From assembly GCA_011391785.1 (NCBI GenBank), contig JAABPW010000339.1, forward strand, positions 1-38,341: a DNA stretch of 38,341 nt, read 5' to 3'. The stretch's first letter is position 1; each line of letters opens with the position of its first letter. The position numbers were made by a program, and so were the translations under genes. This document shows positions 7,910-16,714 of this stretch, piece after piece. The DNA is from Verrucomicrobiota bacterium (GTDB taxonomy: Bacteria > Verrucomicrobiota > Kiritimatiellia > CAIKKV01 > CAITUY01). Below the pieces are notes generated by a model. The model was not told the origin of the DNA. It searched no databases and was given only the letters and a program-made list of their open reading frames with translations.

Positions 7910-8571
7910 ACGATCTGCCCGTCCTTCATTTGGATCACCCGTTTGGCATAGCGGGCGATGTCCGGCTCGTGGGTGACCATGACGATGGTGATGCCCTCGC
8001 GGTTCAGTTCCTGGAACAGGGCCATGATGTCATCGGCGGAACGGCTATCGAGGTTTCCTGTAGGTTCGTCCGCCAGGATGAGTGGTGGCTGGTTGACCAG
8101 TGCCCGGGCGATGGCGACCCGCTGCTGCTGGCCGCCTGAGAGCTGGCCCGGATGGTGGCCCAGCCGGTTTTCGAGACCGACCCGGGTCAGGAGTGAGCGC
8201 GCCCGTTCCTGGCGTTCGGCTGCACTGATTTTGGGGCCGTAGTAAAGCGGGAGCTCCACGTTTTCCAGGGCGCTGGTGCGTGCCAGGAGGTTGAAGTTCT
8301 GGAAGACAAATCCGATTTTCTGATTACGGATGCGGGCCAGGTCATCGCTGCTTAACCGGCTTACTTCCTTGTCGTCCAGCAGGTAGGTTCCCGAGTCCGG
8401 GCGATCCAGGCAGCCGAGCAGGTTCAGCAACGTACTCTTGCCGGAGCCGGAATGCCCCATGATGGCGACGAATTCCCCCGTGTCGATGGTGGCGGTAACC
8501 GAACGGAGTGCGGGAACGTCCACCTCCTCCATGTGGTACACCTTCGAGATTTCTTTGAGTGAGATAAGCAT
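7906..8571 (-). CDS. MacB/LolD-type ABC transporter ATP-binding protein
   Basis: Walker [13 protein letters not shown], signature [15 protein letters not shown], Walker [13 protein letters not shown]; 4-nt overlap with the permease gene. Confidence 0.95.
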   Translation of the reverse strand: MLISLKEISKVYHMEEVDVPALRSVTATIDTGEFVAIMGHSGSGKSTLLNLLGCLDRPDSGTYLLDDKEVSRLSSDDLARIRNQKIGFVFQNFNLLARTSALENVELPLYYGPKISAAERQERARSLLTRVGLENRLGHHPGQLSGGQQQRVAIARALVNQPPLILADEPTGNLDSRSADDIMALFQELNREGITIVMVTHEPDIARYAKRVIQMKDGQIV

Positions 8572-8617
8572 ATACCAGTTTCTCGCCTGAACCCCGAATC
8601 CTGATTCCTGATCCCTT

Positions 8618-9865
8618 TTACCGTGTTGCCCGCCGCCCGGCCCTTGGCATCTGGGGAGTAAAGGGATTGACGGTCTTTTCGTTGTTGGACTTTACCTGAA
8701 TGCCGGTGATGATCAGTTGTCCCTCGGCCAGGGAGTGGGAACCCTTGATTTCCGTGAAGGCGCCGTCGGTGATGCCCAGCGACACTGAAGCGGGATGAAT
8801 CCGGCCGGTTTCCGGGCTCTGCACCCAGATGTCATGTGTCCGGTCAGCGCGGTCGGATTTGCCTTTGCCTTTGCCTTTGGCTGGAGTCGCATCCTCGGCA
8901 TCATTGCTCTCCTCGGGCTTGAATCGCAAGGCCGCATTCGGCACCTTGAAGACATTCGCATGGCGGGCTACCTCGCAGATGATGTCGGCCGTCATGCCCG
9001 GGAACAGCTTAAGGTCCGGATTGACCGCCTCGATAATGACGGGATAGGTGACGACATTCTGGACGGTGCTGGCGGCCATGCGGACCTGGGTCACCGTTCC
9101 CGTGAAGACTTGCTCATTGTAGGCGTCCACCGTGAAGGTCACCTGCTGTCCTGCCGCCACAGTGCCGATATCAGCCTCCGGGATGCTGGCTTCCACCTGG
9201 ATTTTCTGGAGATCGGTGGCGATGGAGAAAAGGACCTGGGCGTTGAAGCTGGCAACCACCGTCTGGCCTTCACTGACATTGCGGTTGATGACGACCCCGT
9301 CCACGGGGGAGCTGATGGTGGTGTAGCCGAGATTGGCCTGTGACAGCTGCAATGCCGCTTTGGCCTGCGCCACGGCCGCCTGAACCACCTTGAGTTGGGC
9401 GGTAAGGGTGTCGCGCGTTGCCTGGGCCGAATCCAGATCGGATTGAGACAACATTTCCCGCGCGGCCAGGGTTTTCGTGCGCTCCAGTTCCTTTTCCGCC
9501 TGGGTCAATTTCGCCTGGGTCTGCTCAACATTCGCCTGACTCTGGATGAGGTTGGCCTGGTCCTGCGCGAGGCGTGCCTGATAAGTCGTAGGATCGATCT
9601 GGGCCACGAGATCGCCTGCCTTCACCCGGCTGTTGAAGTCAACATAGAGTTTCAGGATGGGGCCGTTGACCTGGGTGCCCACTTGGACCAGCTTGATGGG
9701 CTGGATGATGCCGGTGGCCCGGACGGTCTGGGCCACATCACCCCGCTCGAGCGGGACGGTCCGGTAATTGGGAGCCCCGTTATTCCCGGAGGCCCAGGCC
9801 CGGTAAGCGAAAAACGCCGCAATGCCTGCCGCCAGCAGGACAAGACTGATGATCCATCGTTTCAT
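8618..9865 (-). CDS. MacA-like periplasmic adaptor (HlyD/RND adaptor family)
   Basis: Single N-terminal TM, VRATGIIQPIKLVQVGTQVNGPI, coiled-coil hairpin, SPVDGVVINRNVSEGQTV, C-terminal beta domains. Confidence 0.92.
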   Translation of the reverse strand: MKRWIISLVLLAAGIAAFFAYRAWASGNNGAPNYRTVPLERGDVAQTVRATGIIQPIKLVQVGTQVNGPILKLYVDFNSRVKAGDLVAQIDPTTYQARLAQDQANLIQSQANVEQTQAKLTQAEKELERTKTLAAREMLSQSDLDSAQATRDTLTAQLKVVQAAVAQAKAALQLSQANLGYTTISSPVDGVVINRNVSEGQTVVASFNAQVLFSIATDLQKIQVEASIPEADIGTVAAGQQVTFTVDAYNEQVFTGTVTQVRMAASTVQNVVTYPVIIEAVNPDLKLFPGMTADIICEVARHANVFKVPNAALRFKPEESNDAEDATPAKGKGKGKSDRADRTHDIWVQSPETGRIHPASVSLGITDGAFTEIKGSHSLAEGQLIITGIQVKSNNEKTVNPFTPQMPRAGRRATR

Positions 9866-9867
9866 GG

Positions 9868-11262
9868 TTATTCCTCTCCCGCGGCGTGTTTCAACTGTGC
9901 GATTGCCGCCTCATAGTCGAATTTCGCCTTAACCTGTTCCGCCCGGGCACTGGTCAGCGCCACCTGGGCATCCGTGACCTCCACGGCGGAGGCGGCCCCG
10001 AGGCGATACCGTTCACTGACTAGATCCAGGGTTTCCGTCGCCTGCCGCACGAGCAGGTCGGTGAGCGGCAGGCGTTGTTGTGCGCTATCCAGCTGGTTGA
10101 GCGCATTTTGAAGATCCTGGAAAATCTGCTGCTCCCGGTCCGTGATTCGTGCCCGGACACTCCTGAGGTTGGCGACCATTTCGCGAATGCGCCAGGACTG
10201 CCGGCGGCCAGTGAAAAGCTGGACCGAGGACTGCAGGGCGGCAGACAAGTTCCAGATCAGGGGGAGATGGCCTCCGCTGAGACCGTATTTGGCCTGGAGT
10301 CCCAGTTCCGGGTAAAGGGAGGCGATGGCCTCGTCCACGGCGGCGTTGGCGGCGCGTTCATTGGCCTGCAGGGCGCGCAGACCGGGGTGGTTCCGGCGGG
10401 CCCGGTTCATGAGTTCGGGTGCCGTGGCGGGCGTGAAGACGGAGTGAGTCCCGGGTTGCTGGGTGTAGCCAGGCTCCTCCGCCAGCCCTAGGGTCCGGTT
10501 CAGGGCGGCCCGGGCATCCGAGAGGCTGTTCTGGACCTTGATTAAATCCAGTTTGGCATTACCCAGGTCGACATCCGCCTTGGTCAGGTCATAGCGGGTC
10601 CGGCGGCCGACTTCCTGGAATGCCTTTACCTGGTCGAGGCGGACGGTGTATTGGCGAACCGCATCCCGGGCAACCTGGGACAGTTCCGATGCCTTGCCCA
10701 GGTTGTAGAAGGCGTTGCGCACCGCGAAGGCGACATCACTGCGGGTGGAACGGAGGCTTTCCGCCGCGGAAATCTGGCGGGCGTAGGCCTGGCGGACAAC
10801 CGCCGGGGTTTTACCGAAGTCATAGACGAGCACATTCAATCCCAGGGACCCGCTGAACGAATTGTCGGCGTGATAGCTTCCTGGCTGTCCCTCCGAATTT
10901 GCCGTCGAACGGCTTCCGCCTGCACTGGCGCTGAGTTGCGGCCAGTAGGCGGCCCTGGCCTGATACACCTGGGCGGTGGCGGCAGCCAGGGCCTGTTCGG
11001 CCTGGACAACGGAAGGGTGGTAGGTGAGGGCGATTTCCAGAGCCCGGTCGAGTTTCAGGACGGTGTTCGAGGATAGACCGACCTCATTGGCCAGGAGTAG
11101 TCGCTCTCCCGGGGGGGGGTGGTCGCCCTTCTGGATGCTCCGGGCCTCCCGGATGGTGGCGCACCCGGCGCCGAAGCACAAGCCTAAGGCCAGCATCACA
11201 ATGGCTGGAAAAACAGATGATGTCACGGTTCTCATAATACAGGTCATAAATAGTACACTCAT
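9868..11262 (-). CDS. TolC-family outer-membrane efflux lipoprotein
   Basis: Lipobox-like LCFGAGC; two OEP repeats (LDRALEIALTYHPSV..., LDLVSERYRLGAASAVEVTDAQVALTSAR). Confidence 0.9.
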   Translation of the reverse strand: MSVLFMTCIMRTVTSSVFPAIVMLALGLCFGAGCATIREARSIQKGDHPPPGERLLLANEVGLSSNTVLKLDRALEIALTYHPSVVQAEQALAAATAQVYQARAAYWPQLSASAGGSRSTANSEGQPGSYHADNSFSGSLGLNVLVYDFGKTPAVVRQAYARQISAAESLRSTRSDVAFAVRNAFYNLGKASELSQVARDAVRQYTVRLDQVKAFQEVGRRTRYDLTKADVDLGNAKLDLIKVQNSLSDARAALNRTLGLAEEPGYTQQPGTHSVFTPATAPELMNRARRNHPGLRALQANERAANAAVDEAIASLYPELGLQAKYGLSGGHLPLIWNLSAALQSSVQLFTGRRQSWRIREMVANLRSVRARITDREQQIFQDLQNALNQLDSAQQRLPLTDLLVRQATETLDLVSERYRLGAASAVEVTDAQVALTSARAEQVKAKFDYEAAIAQLKHAAGEE

Positions 11263-11342
11263 AACGGATTAGCGCACCATTTTATTGTGGAAAAGTCATC
11301 CGGCCGTGAATGGCTCCGGAAGGGACGTGATGGATCCTGACG

Positions 11343-12083
11343 TCAAGCGTCAGTCGTTTTCACAGCTTCAAGCACCAGGTCGGTGGCAAACGTGATCGGC
11401 AGTACCCGTTCAATCCAGTAACGTCCTGGCAGGCCGGAATAACGCTTGGGACCCTTTGCCTGCCGCACAACACGGAATCCCGCCTTGGTCAGCAGGGCTT
11501 TAATGCCCCTCAGGGTATAGCGATTCAGGGTATGATAAGAGGTGGGTCCGTTGTAATCGCGGCTCTCCTTGCCGAGTAGGCACATTACCCGCCGATACCA
11601 GGAAACCTCGTTCGGAACATTTACGATGATGGAACCACCCGGAATCAGGATCCGCCGGCACTCCTTGAGGAAGGAAAGGTCGTCAGGGATGTCGTCCAGC
11701 ACGGAGGACACGACCACGACATCGAAGGTGCTATCCCCCATCGGGATGGCTTCATTCAGGTCATGATTGATGACGTGGATCCCGTGTCTTGCGCGTGCGA
11801 TGGCGGAGCATTCCGGCAAATCCATGCCCGTCACGTCGTTGCCCTGATCCCGGATCAGGGCGGTGATGTCGCCCCAGTGACATCCCAGATCCAGAACCTT
11901 CCGGCCGGTGCCCACCCATTTGAGGATGGCCTGGGTGACGGGCAAGTCCATGGGGTTGATGGCCGTCGCATTGCTTTCCGGGATAAAGCGTGAGGTGAGC
12001 CGGTAGTGTTCCTCGACCTGTTGAACGCGATGGGAAAGATTCTTGTCTTCAGTGACGGGTTTTTGGGGTGCTGCTTCGATCAT
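11343..12083 (-). CDS. Class I SAM-dependent methyltransferase
   Basis: VLDLGCHWGDITALI, GMDLPE, FDVVVVSSVLDDIPDDLSFLKECRRILIPGGSIIVNVPN. Start uncertain (12083 or the track's 12176). Confidence 0.8.
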   Translation of the reverse strand: MIEAAPQKPVTEDKNLSHRVQQVEEHYRLTSRFIPESNATAINPMDLPVTQAILKWVGTGRKVLDLGCHWGDITALIRDQGNDVTGMDLPECSAIARARHGIHVINHDLNEAIPMGDSTFDVVVVSSVLDDIPDDLSFLKECRRILIPGGSIIVNVPNEVSWYRRVMCLLGKESRDYNGPTSYHTLNRYTLRGIKALLTKAGFRVVRQAKGPKRYSGLPGRYWIERVLPITFATDLVLEAVKTTDA

Positions 12084-12430
12084 AAATGCAACCAATTCAA
12101 TATTTCTCAGTCGATAAAAACTGAATGGCGGCCCGACCACTCCACAACCCTGCTCCTGAAGAAGATTCAGCAGCACCCTTATTGAAATCCAGTAAACACG
12201 GTGGTTTCATGCCTGTAAAGACCTATATGCCATTCCCGTCCACTATTATTTGTTGTAACGCTGAAACGAACCCGAGTCTGATTTGTAATGTTATTATTCT
12301 GCAGGAGCGCCATATGACTGAATAGCGGGTGGTGAACGCGCCATTTCTTGTGTTCTGCCATCATATTTCTCTTTTTCTGACGAGGTTTCTACGTTAGAAC
12401 TACAAAACGGTAAATATATCGGGGGATATC

Positions 12431-12931
12431 ATGGCCTCAGCAAAAATTCGAAAAGCAGGTGGAGGACGGCCTCCGAAATTCAGAGAGTCCCGCAAGCCGA
12501 TCACGGTGACCTTGCCGGAGCGGGTGTTGAGGGCTTTGGAGTTGGTTAATCCGGACAGGGCCGTTGCCATTGTGAAGTGTGTCGAGGCGGTTATTGGAAC
12601 CGGTTCAAAGGGCAGGTCTTCCGTGGAATTGGTGGAGGTTCTGCCCGGCAAATCCCTGATTGTGGTCGGATCCTGCCGGTCCCTTCGCCAGCTCGAGTGG
12701 CTACGGCTGGTCGAGATTGCTCCCGCCCGTTTCCTGCTGATCCTGCCCGCCGGGATGCCGGTGGAGCGGTTGGAGGTGGAGCTCAACGATCTGCTTGATG
12801 ATCTGGGCCCTGCTGAGGTGGACGAACGAGCCCTGTTGGCAAGGCTGCGCGAAATCGTTGTCCAGCAGCGCCGGCAGAAAACAGTATCCAAGGCCGAGAT
12901 GCTTTTCGTGGATGTGAAACGCAACAGCTAG
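12431..12931 (+). CDS. Hypothetical protein with ribbon-helix-helix-like N-terminus
   Basis: GGRPPKFRESRKPITVTLPERVLRALELVNPDRAVAIVKCVEAV; no clear homolog recognised for the remainder. Confidence 0.5.
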   Translation: MASAKIRKAGGGRPPKFRESRKPITVTLPERVLRALELVNPDRAVAIVKCVEAVIGTGSKGRSSVELVEVLPGKSLIVVGSCRSLRQLEWLRLVEIAPARFLLILPAGMPVERLEVELNDLLDDLGPAEVDERALLARLREIVVQQRRQKTVSKAEMLFVDVKRNS

Positions 12932-12947
12932 TTGCGAGCTTGCCGGA

Positions 12948-14807
12948 TTACTCCCCGCAATTTCCGGGATCCGTTTCCGGCATCAGCATGGCGTTGCTGA
13001 ACTCCATCTGGAATTCCGGCGCGAGCGACAGGTCAATGTGGCGGACTTTGCCGATGAGGCTGATGGCATAGTTCTTTTCCTGGGAGGACAGCAGGGCCCG
13101 CTTGGCGCCAAAAGACGAGGTGTTGCCCACGAACCGGATCCGGCTGCAGGGGATGGGGGGCAGCATTCCGATCCGGCGGGCATGGTTGCGGCGGATGAAG
13201 TTCCCGAAGCCGCCTGCCAGCAGGATTTCGCCAATATCGGCGGGATCGACCCCGGCCATGTTCAGCAGGATATTGATGCCTGCCCGGATGGCGGCACTGG
13301 CGAGTTGAAGCTCGCGCACATCGCGCTGGTAGAGGAGGATGGGGCTTCCGGTGGCCGACTTTGCGGCGGGCACGAGCAGGAAATGGGTTTCGCCCTTGTC
13401 TTCCACGAGCCGCTCCCGGAGTGCCGGTGCCAGATCCCGGGGCGCCTCGGCGGGGGGCAGGATGCGCCCCGTGGAATCCAGGATGCCCACCCTCAGCATT
13501 TCGGCGGCCACATCAATCAGGGCGGTTCCGCAAAGTCCGGCCGGCTTGGTATTGCCGATGACGTTCAGGCTGACATCGCCATTCAGGATAATCTTTTCGA
13601 TGGCGCCGCCGGTGGCGCGCATGCCATTGGTGATGCGCGCCCCCTCAAAGGCGGGACCTGCCGCCACGGAGGTGGCCAGCATCATGTCCCCGTGTTTCAG
13701 TACAATTTCCCCGTTCGTTCCGATATCCACCAGCAGGGTGGGCTGGGTGGCGCGGTCAAGCCGTGTGGCGACGATTCCCGCGGTGGTATCGCCCCCGACG
13801 AAGCCGCCGATCTGGGGGAAAACATAGACTTTCGCGCAGGGATGGACATGGAGCGCAAGATCCGAGGCGGAAAATTCCAGCGCCTCGCGGAAAGCGGGAA
13901 GGAACGGAATTTCTCCCAGGGCCGAGGGGTCGATGCCGCACAGGATCTGCTGCATGGTGGTATTGCCTGCGAAAACCACTTCATAAATAGACTGCCGGTT
14001 GACAGACGCCTTGCGCTCCAGTTCATCGATGATCCGGTTGATTCCGTCCAGAACCGAGGACTGGAGTTGCTGCAGGCCGCCTTTGCCTGTGCGGCACTTC
14101 TGGATCCGGGAGATGACGTCATCGCCGAAGGATGTCTGGGGATTTACCCGCGCGGCCACGGCGATGTCGGCGCCGGTCACGAGATTGACCAGCGTGCCGA
14201 CCAGGGTGGTGGTGCCGATATCGAAAGCGATGCCATAACAGGAGGCGGAGGTGTCGCCGGCTTCAACCGCAATGACTTCGTTATCCACCTGCACGGCGGT
14301 GATCATGTTGTTCGGAGCGCGTAGCAGGCCGGGCAGGGTGCGGATGGCAGCGATGCCAAGCGGGGCCGTAACGCCCGCAGCCCTCAACCGCTCAATGTCG
14401 GAGCCCGATTCCCCCGACGGGGCAGGTAGCGGGGGAATCACGGTTTTCCGTACCCGGGGATCGAGGTCCATGACGCCGCCGCTGTCGCTGGTGAGGATCT
14501 GCTGGTGTGTCTGGAACAGGGAGGAGTCCGGGATTTCAATGGTGAGTGGTCCCGTCACACGAGCCTGGCAGGCCAGGCGGAACCCTTCGGCAATGCGGGC
14601 TGCGCCCACTGTGGCGATCTCGTTGTCGGACGGCGCGCAGTTTCCGCCACGGATCCGCACGAGGCACTTGGAGCATTTGGATACCCCGCCGCAAGGGGTA
14701 TGGATAATAAAGCCGGCGCGGGCAGAAACCTCGAGAAGGGTGGTTCCCGGCAAGGCATGTACGGTGCGGCCGGATGGCTGGAAAACAATTTTGACTTCTT
14801 TTGGCAT
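12948..14807 (-). CDS. Ferredoxin-ASKHA protein, reductive activator of corrinoid proteins (RACE/RamA-like, DUF4445)
   Basis: 2Fe-2S motif CGGVSKCSKCLVRI...C; ASKHA motifs AFDIGTTTLVGTLV, LLVDIGTNGEIVL, ILLAGGFGNFI. ATG at 14807 with GAGGAG upstream. Confidence 0.88.
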   Translation of the reverse strand: MPKEVKIVFQPSGRTVHALPGTTLLEVSARAGFIIHTPCGGVSKCSKCLVRIRGGNCAPSDNEIATVGAARIAEGFRLACQARVTGPLTIEIPDSSLFQTHQQILTSDSGGVMDLDPRVRKTVIPPLPAPSGESGSDIERLRAAGVTAPLGIAAIRTLPGLLRAPNNMITAVQVDNEVIAVEAGDTSASCYGIAFDIGTTTLVGTLVNLVTGADIAVAARVNPQTSFGDDVISRIQKCRTGKGGLQQLQSSVLDGINRIIDELERKASVNRQSIYEVVFAGNTTMQQILCGIDPSALGEIPFLPAFREALEFSASDLALHVHPCAKVYVFPQIGGFVGGDTTAGIVATRLDRATQPTLLVDIGTNGEIVLKHGDMMLATSVAAGPAFEGARITNGMRATGGAIEKIILNGDVSLNVIGNTKPAGLCGTALIDVAAEMLRVGILDSTGRILPPAEAPRDLAPALRERLVEDKGETHFLLVPAAKSATGSPILLYQRDVRELQLASAAIRAGINILLNMAGVDPADIGEILLAGGFGNFIRRNHARRIGMLPPIPCSRIRFVGNTSSFGAKRALLSSQEKNYAISLIGKVRHIDLSLAPEFQMEFSNAMLMPETDPGNCGE

Positions 14808-14965
14808 CTTGAACACTCCTCAAAGAGTAAAAAGTACAGCAAAGGGATGAACCGTTCAAGGTCGAGGTTTTAAATCGAGGGGGCCGTTACAGGAGGGCGC
14901 CCGTGCCCCGTTGCAAAGTCGAATAACTTGTCAGAGGTGGGGAAGCGTGTTTATTATCTGCCCCC

Positions 14966-15589
14966 ATGAATGAGAAATCTTCGCTGAGAATTGCGATACT
15001 GGGATCGGGCAAGGGCAGCAATGCCCAGGCGATCATGGATGCCGTCGCGGCGGGCCGGCTGAACGCCCGGGTGGTGTGTGTGCTCTCGGACGTGCCGGAT
15101 GCGTTTATCCTGGAGCGTGCGCGCCGCCAGTCGATTCCGGCTGAATTCGTGAGTGCGGCCCCCTTCAAGACCAAGCTGGATGGCGAGGGTGAGCAGCGGT
15201 ACCTTGAGGCGCTACGGCGCCATGAGGCCCAGGTGGTCGTGCTGGCCGGGTTCATGAGGATTATCAAGGGCGGGCTGCTGGCCGCCTATGCGAACCGGAT
15301 CATCAATATCCATCCCGCGCTGTTGCCGGCGTTCCCCGGGACCGAATCCTGGAAACAGGCGCTCGATTACGGCGCCAAGGTGGCAGGCTGCACGGTGCAT
15401 TTCGTGGATGCCGGGACCGATACCGGACCGATCATTCTCCAGAAGGTTGTGCCGGTTCTGGATGACGACTCCGCCGCCTCCCTCCATGCCCGGATCCAGG
15501 AACAGGAGCACATAGCCTTTCCGGAGGCCTTGCAACTGATCGCGGCGGGAAAAATCCGGGTCGAAGGCCGCCGTGTCCGGACCAGCTGA
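14966..15589 (+). CDS. purN: Phosphoribosylglycinamide formyltransferase
   Basis: ILGSGKGSNAQAI, VLAGFMRII, INIHPALLPAFPG, GCTVHFVDAGTDTGPII. Confidence 0.95.
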   Translation: MNEKSSLRIAILGSGKGSNAQAIMDAVAAGRLNARVVCVLSDVPDAFILERARRQSIPAEFVSAAPFKTKLDGEGEQRYLEALRRHEAQVVVLAGFMRIIKGGLLAAYANRIINIHPALLPAFPGTESWKQALDYGAKVAGCTVHFVDAGTDTGPIILQKVVPVLDDDSAASLHARIQEQEHIAFPEALQLIAAGKIRVEGRRVRTS

Positions 15590-15674
15590 TGCGGGCCGGG
15601 TAAGATAATGATGGACGGTTTTGGGGGATTCGCCTAGTATCCCGCCGCTTTAGCCCGATGGGAAGGGGCTTTGA

Positions 15675-16562
15675 TTGAAAGGAATTGCCATGAACAAGTT
15701 GATATTGGGGTTACCCAAGGGCAGTCTGCAGGACGCCACGTTTTCGATGTTCCAGAAGGCCGGGTTCAAGGTCTCGGTGGGATCACGTTCGTATCTTCCC
15801 ACCGTGGATGACGTCGAAATCGATGCGCGCCTCATCCGGGCCCAGGAAATCAGCCGGTATGTTGAGCTGGGCGTGCTGGATGCCGGGATCACCGGGTTCG
15901 ATTGGATCCAGGAGAACGGGTCCGAGGTTCATGAGGTTGCCGACCTGATCTATGCCAAGCAGGGCATGCGCCCCGTCCGCTGGGTCCTGGCCGTGCATAA
16001 CGATTCCAAGATTCAGTCGGTCAAGGACTTGCAGGGCAAGCGCATCGCCACCGAGGCGGTCGGCCTGACCAAGCGGTATCTCGAGAAGCACGGCGTCCAG
16101 GCCGAGGTGGAATTCTCCTGGGGAGCCACCGAGGTGAAGGTTCCGGAGCTGGTGGATGCCATCGTCGAGCTGACCGAGACCGGATCTTCGTTGCGTGCCA
16201 ACAACCTGCGCATCGTGGATGTGGTGCTGACGTCCACCACCAAGTTCATTTCCAACAAGAAGACCTGGCAGGACGGATGGAAGCGCGGCAAGATCGAACA
16301 GATCGCCATGCTGCTCCAAGGAGCGCTGGCGGCGGAATCCCGCGTGCTCCTGAAGATGAACGCCCCGACGGCCAAGGTCGACGAAGTCTCAAAAATCCTG
16401 CCTGCCCTGCATGCCCCCACGATCAATCCGCTGGGTGACAAGGGGTGGGTGGCGATCGAATCCGTGGTGGAAGAGAAAATTGTCCGGGAAATCATTCCGG
16501 CATTGAAACGCGCGGGAGCTGAGGGTATCATCGAACTCCCGTTGAATAAGGTGATCCGGTAA
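15675..16562 (+). CDS. hisG: ATP phosphoribosyltransferase (long form with C-terminal regulatory domain)
   Basis: [73 protein letters not shown]-terminal [22 protein letters not shown]. Confidence 0.93.
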   Translation: MKGIAMNKLILGLPKGSLQDATFSMFQKAGFKVSVGSRSYLPTVDDVEIDARLIRAQEISRYVELGVLDAGITGFDWIQENGSEVHEVADLIYAKQGMRPVRWVLAVHNDSKIQSVKDLQGKRIATEAVGLTKRYLEKHGVQAEVEFSWGATEVKVPELVDAIVELTETGSSLRANNLRIVDVVLTSTTKFISNKKTWQDGWKRGKIEQIAMLLQGALAAESRVLLKMNAPTAKVDEVSKILPALHAPTINPLGDKGWVAIESVVEEKIVREIIPALKRAGAEGIIELPLNKVIR

Positions 16563-16608
16563 CGGTCGGATTGCAGATGGGTTTTGAATAACGCAAAGGA
16601 GTAATGCT

Positions 16609-16698
16609 GTGGGTTCCATTAAGAAAAAACGCCGGGCCAAGATGTCGAAGCATAAATACAAGAAACGCATGAAGGCCATGCGGCACAAGAACAAGTAA
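16609..16698 (+). CDS. bS22 / AURKAIP1-COX24-domain-like small ribosomal protein (29 aa)
   Basis: Own translation: MGSIKKKRRAKMSKHKYKKRMKAMRHKNK; GTG start, GGAG 7 nt upstream. Not in the supplied ORF track (below 60 aa). Confidence 0.82.
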   Translation: MGSIKKKRRAKMSKHKYKKRMKAMRHKNK

Positions 16699-16714
16699 GA
16701 CAGGGAGTCGGAAC

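Noticed and set aside
6686-11262. Interpretation as an ordinary MacAB-TolC macrolide efflux system only
   Set aside because: Not excluded, but tight co-directional linkage to PqqD/rSAM/peptide genes makes a peptide-export role at least as plausible; kept as an inference.
12179-12364. 61-aa minus-strand ORF upstream of the methyltransferase
   Set aside because: Lies in an AT-richer intergenic region; no convincing SD or recognisable family. Could be a decayed fragment but cannot be supported.
13038-14324. 428-aa plus-strand ORF
   Set aside because: Antisense to the RACE-like gene, Gly/Asp/His-rich shadow ORF, no recognisable domain.
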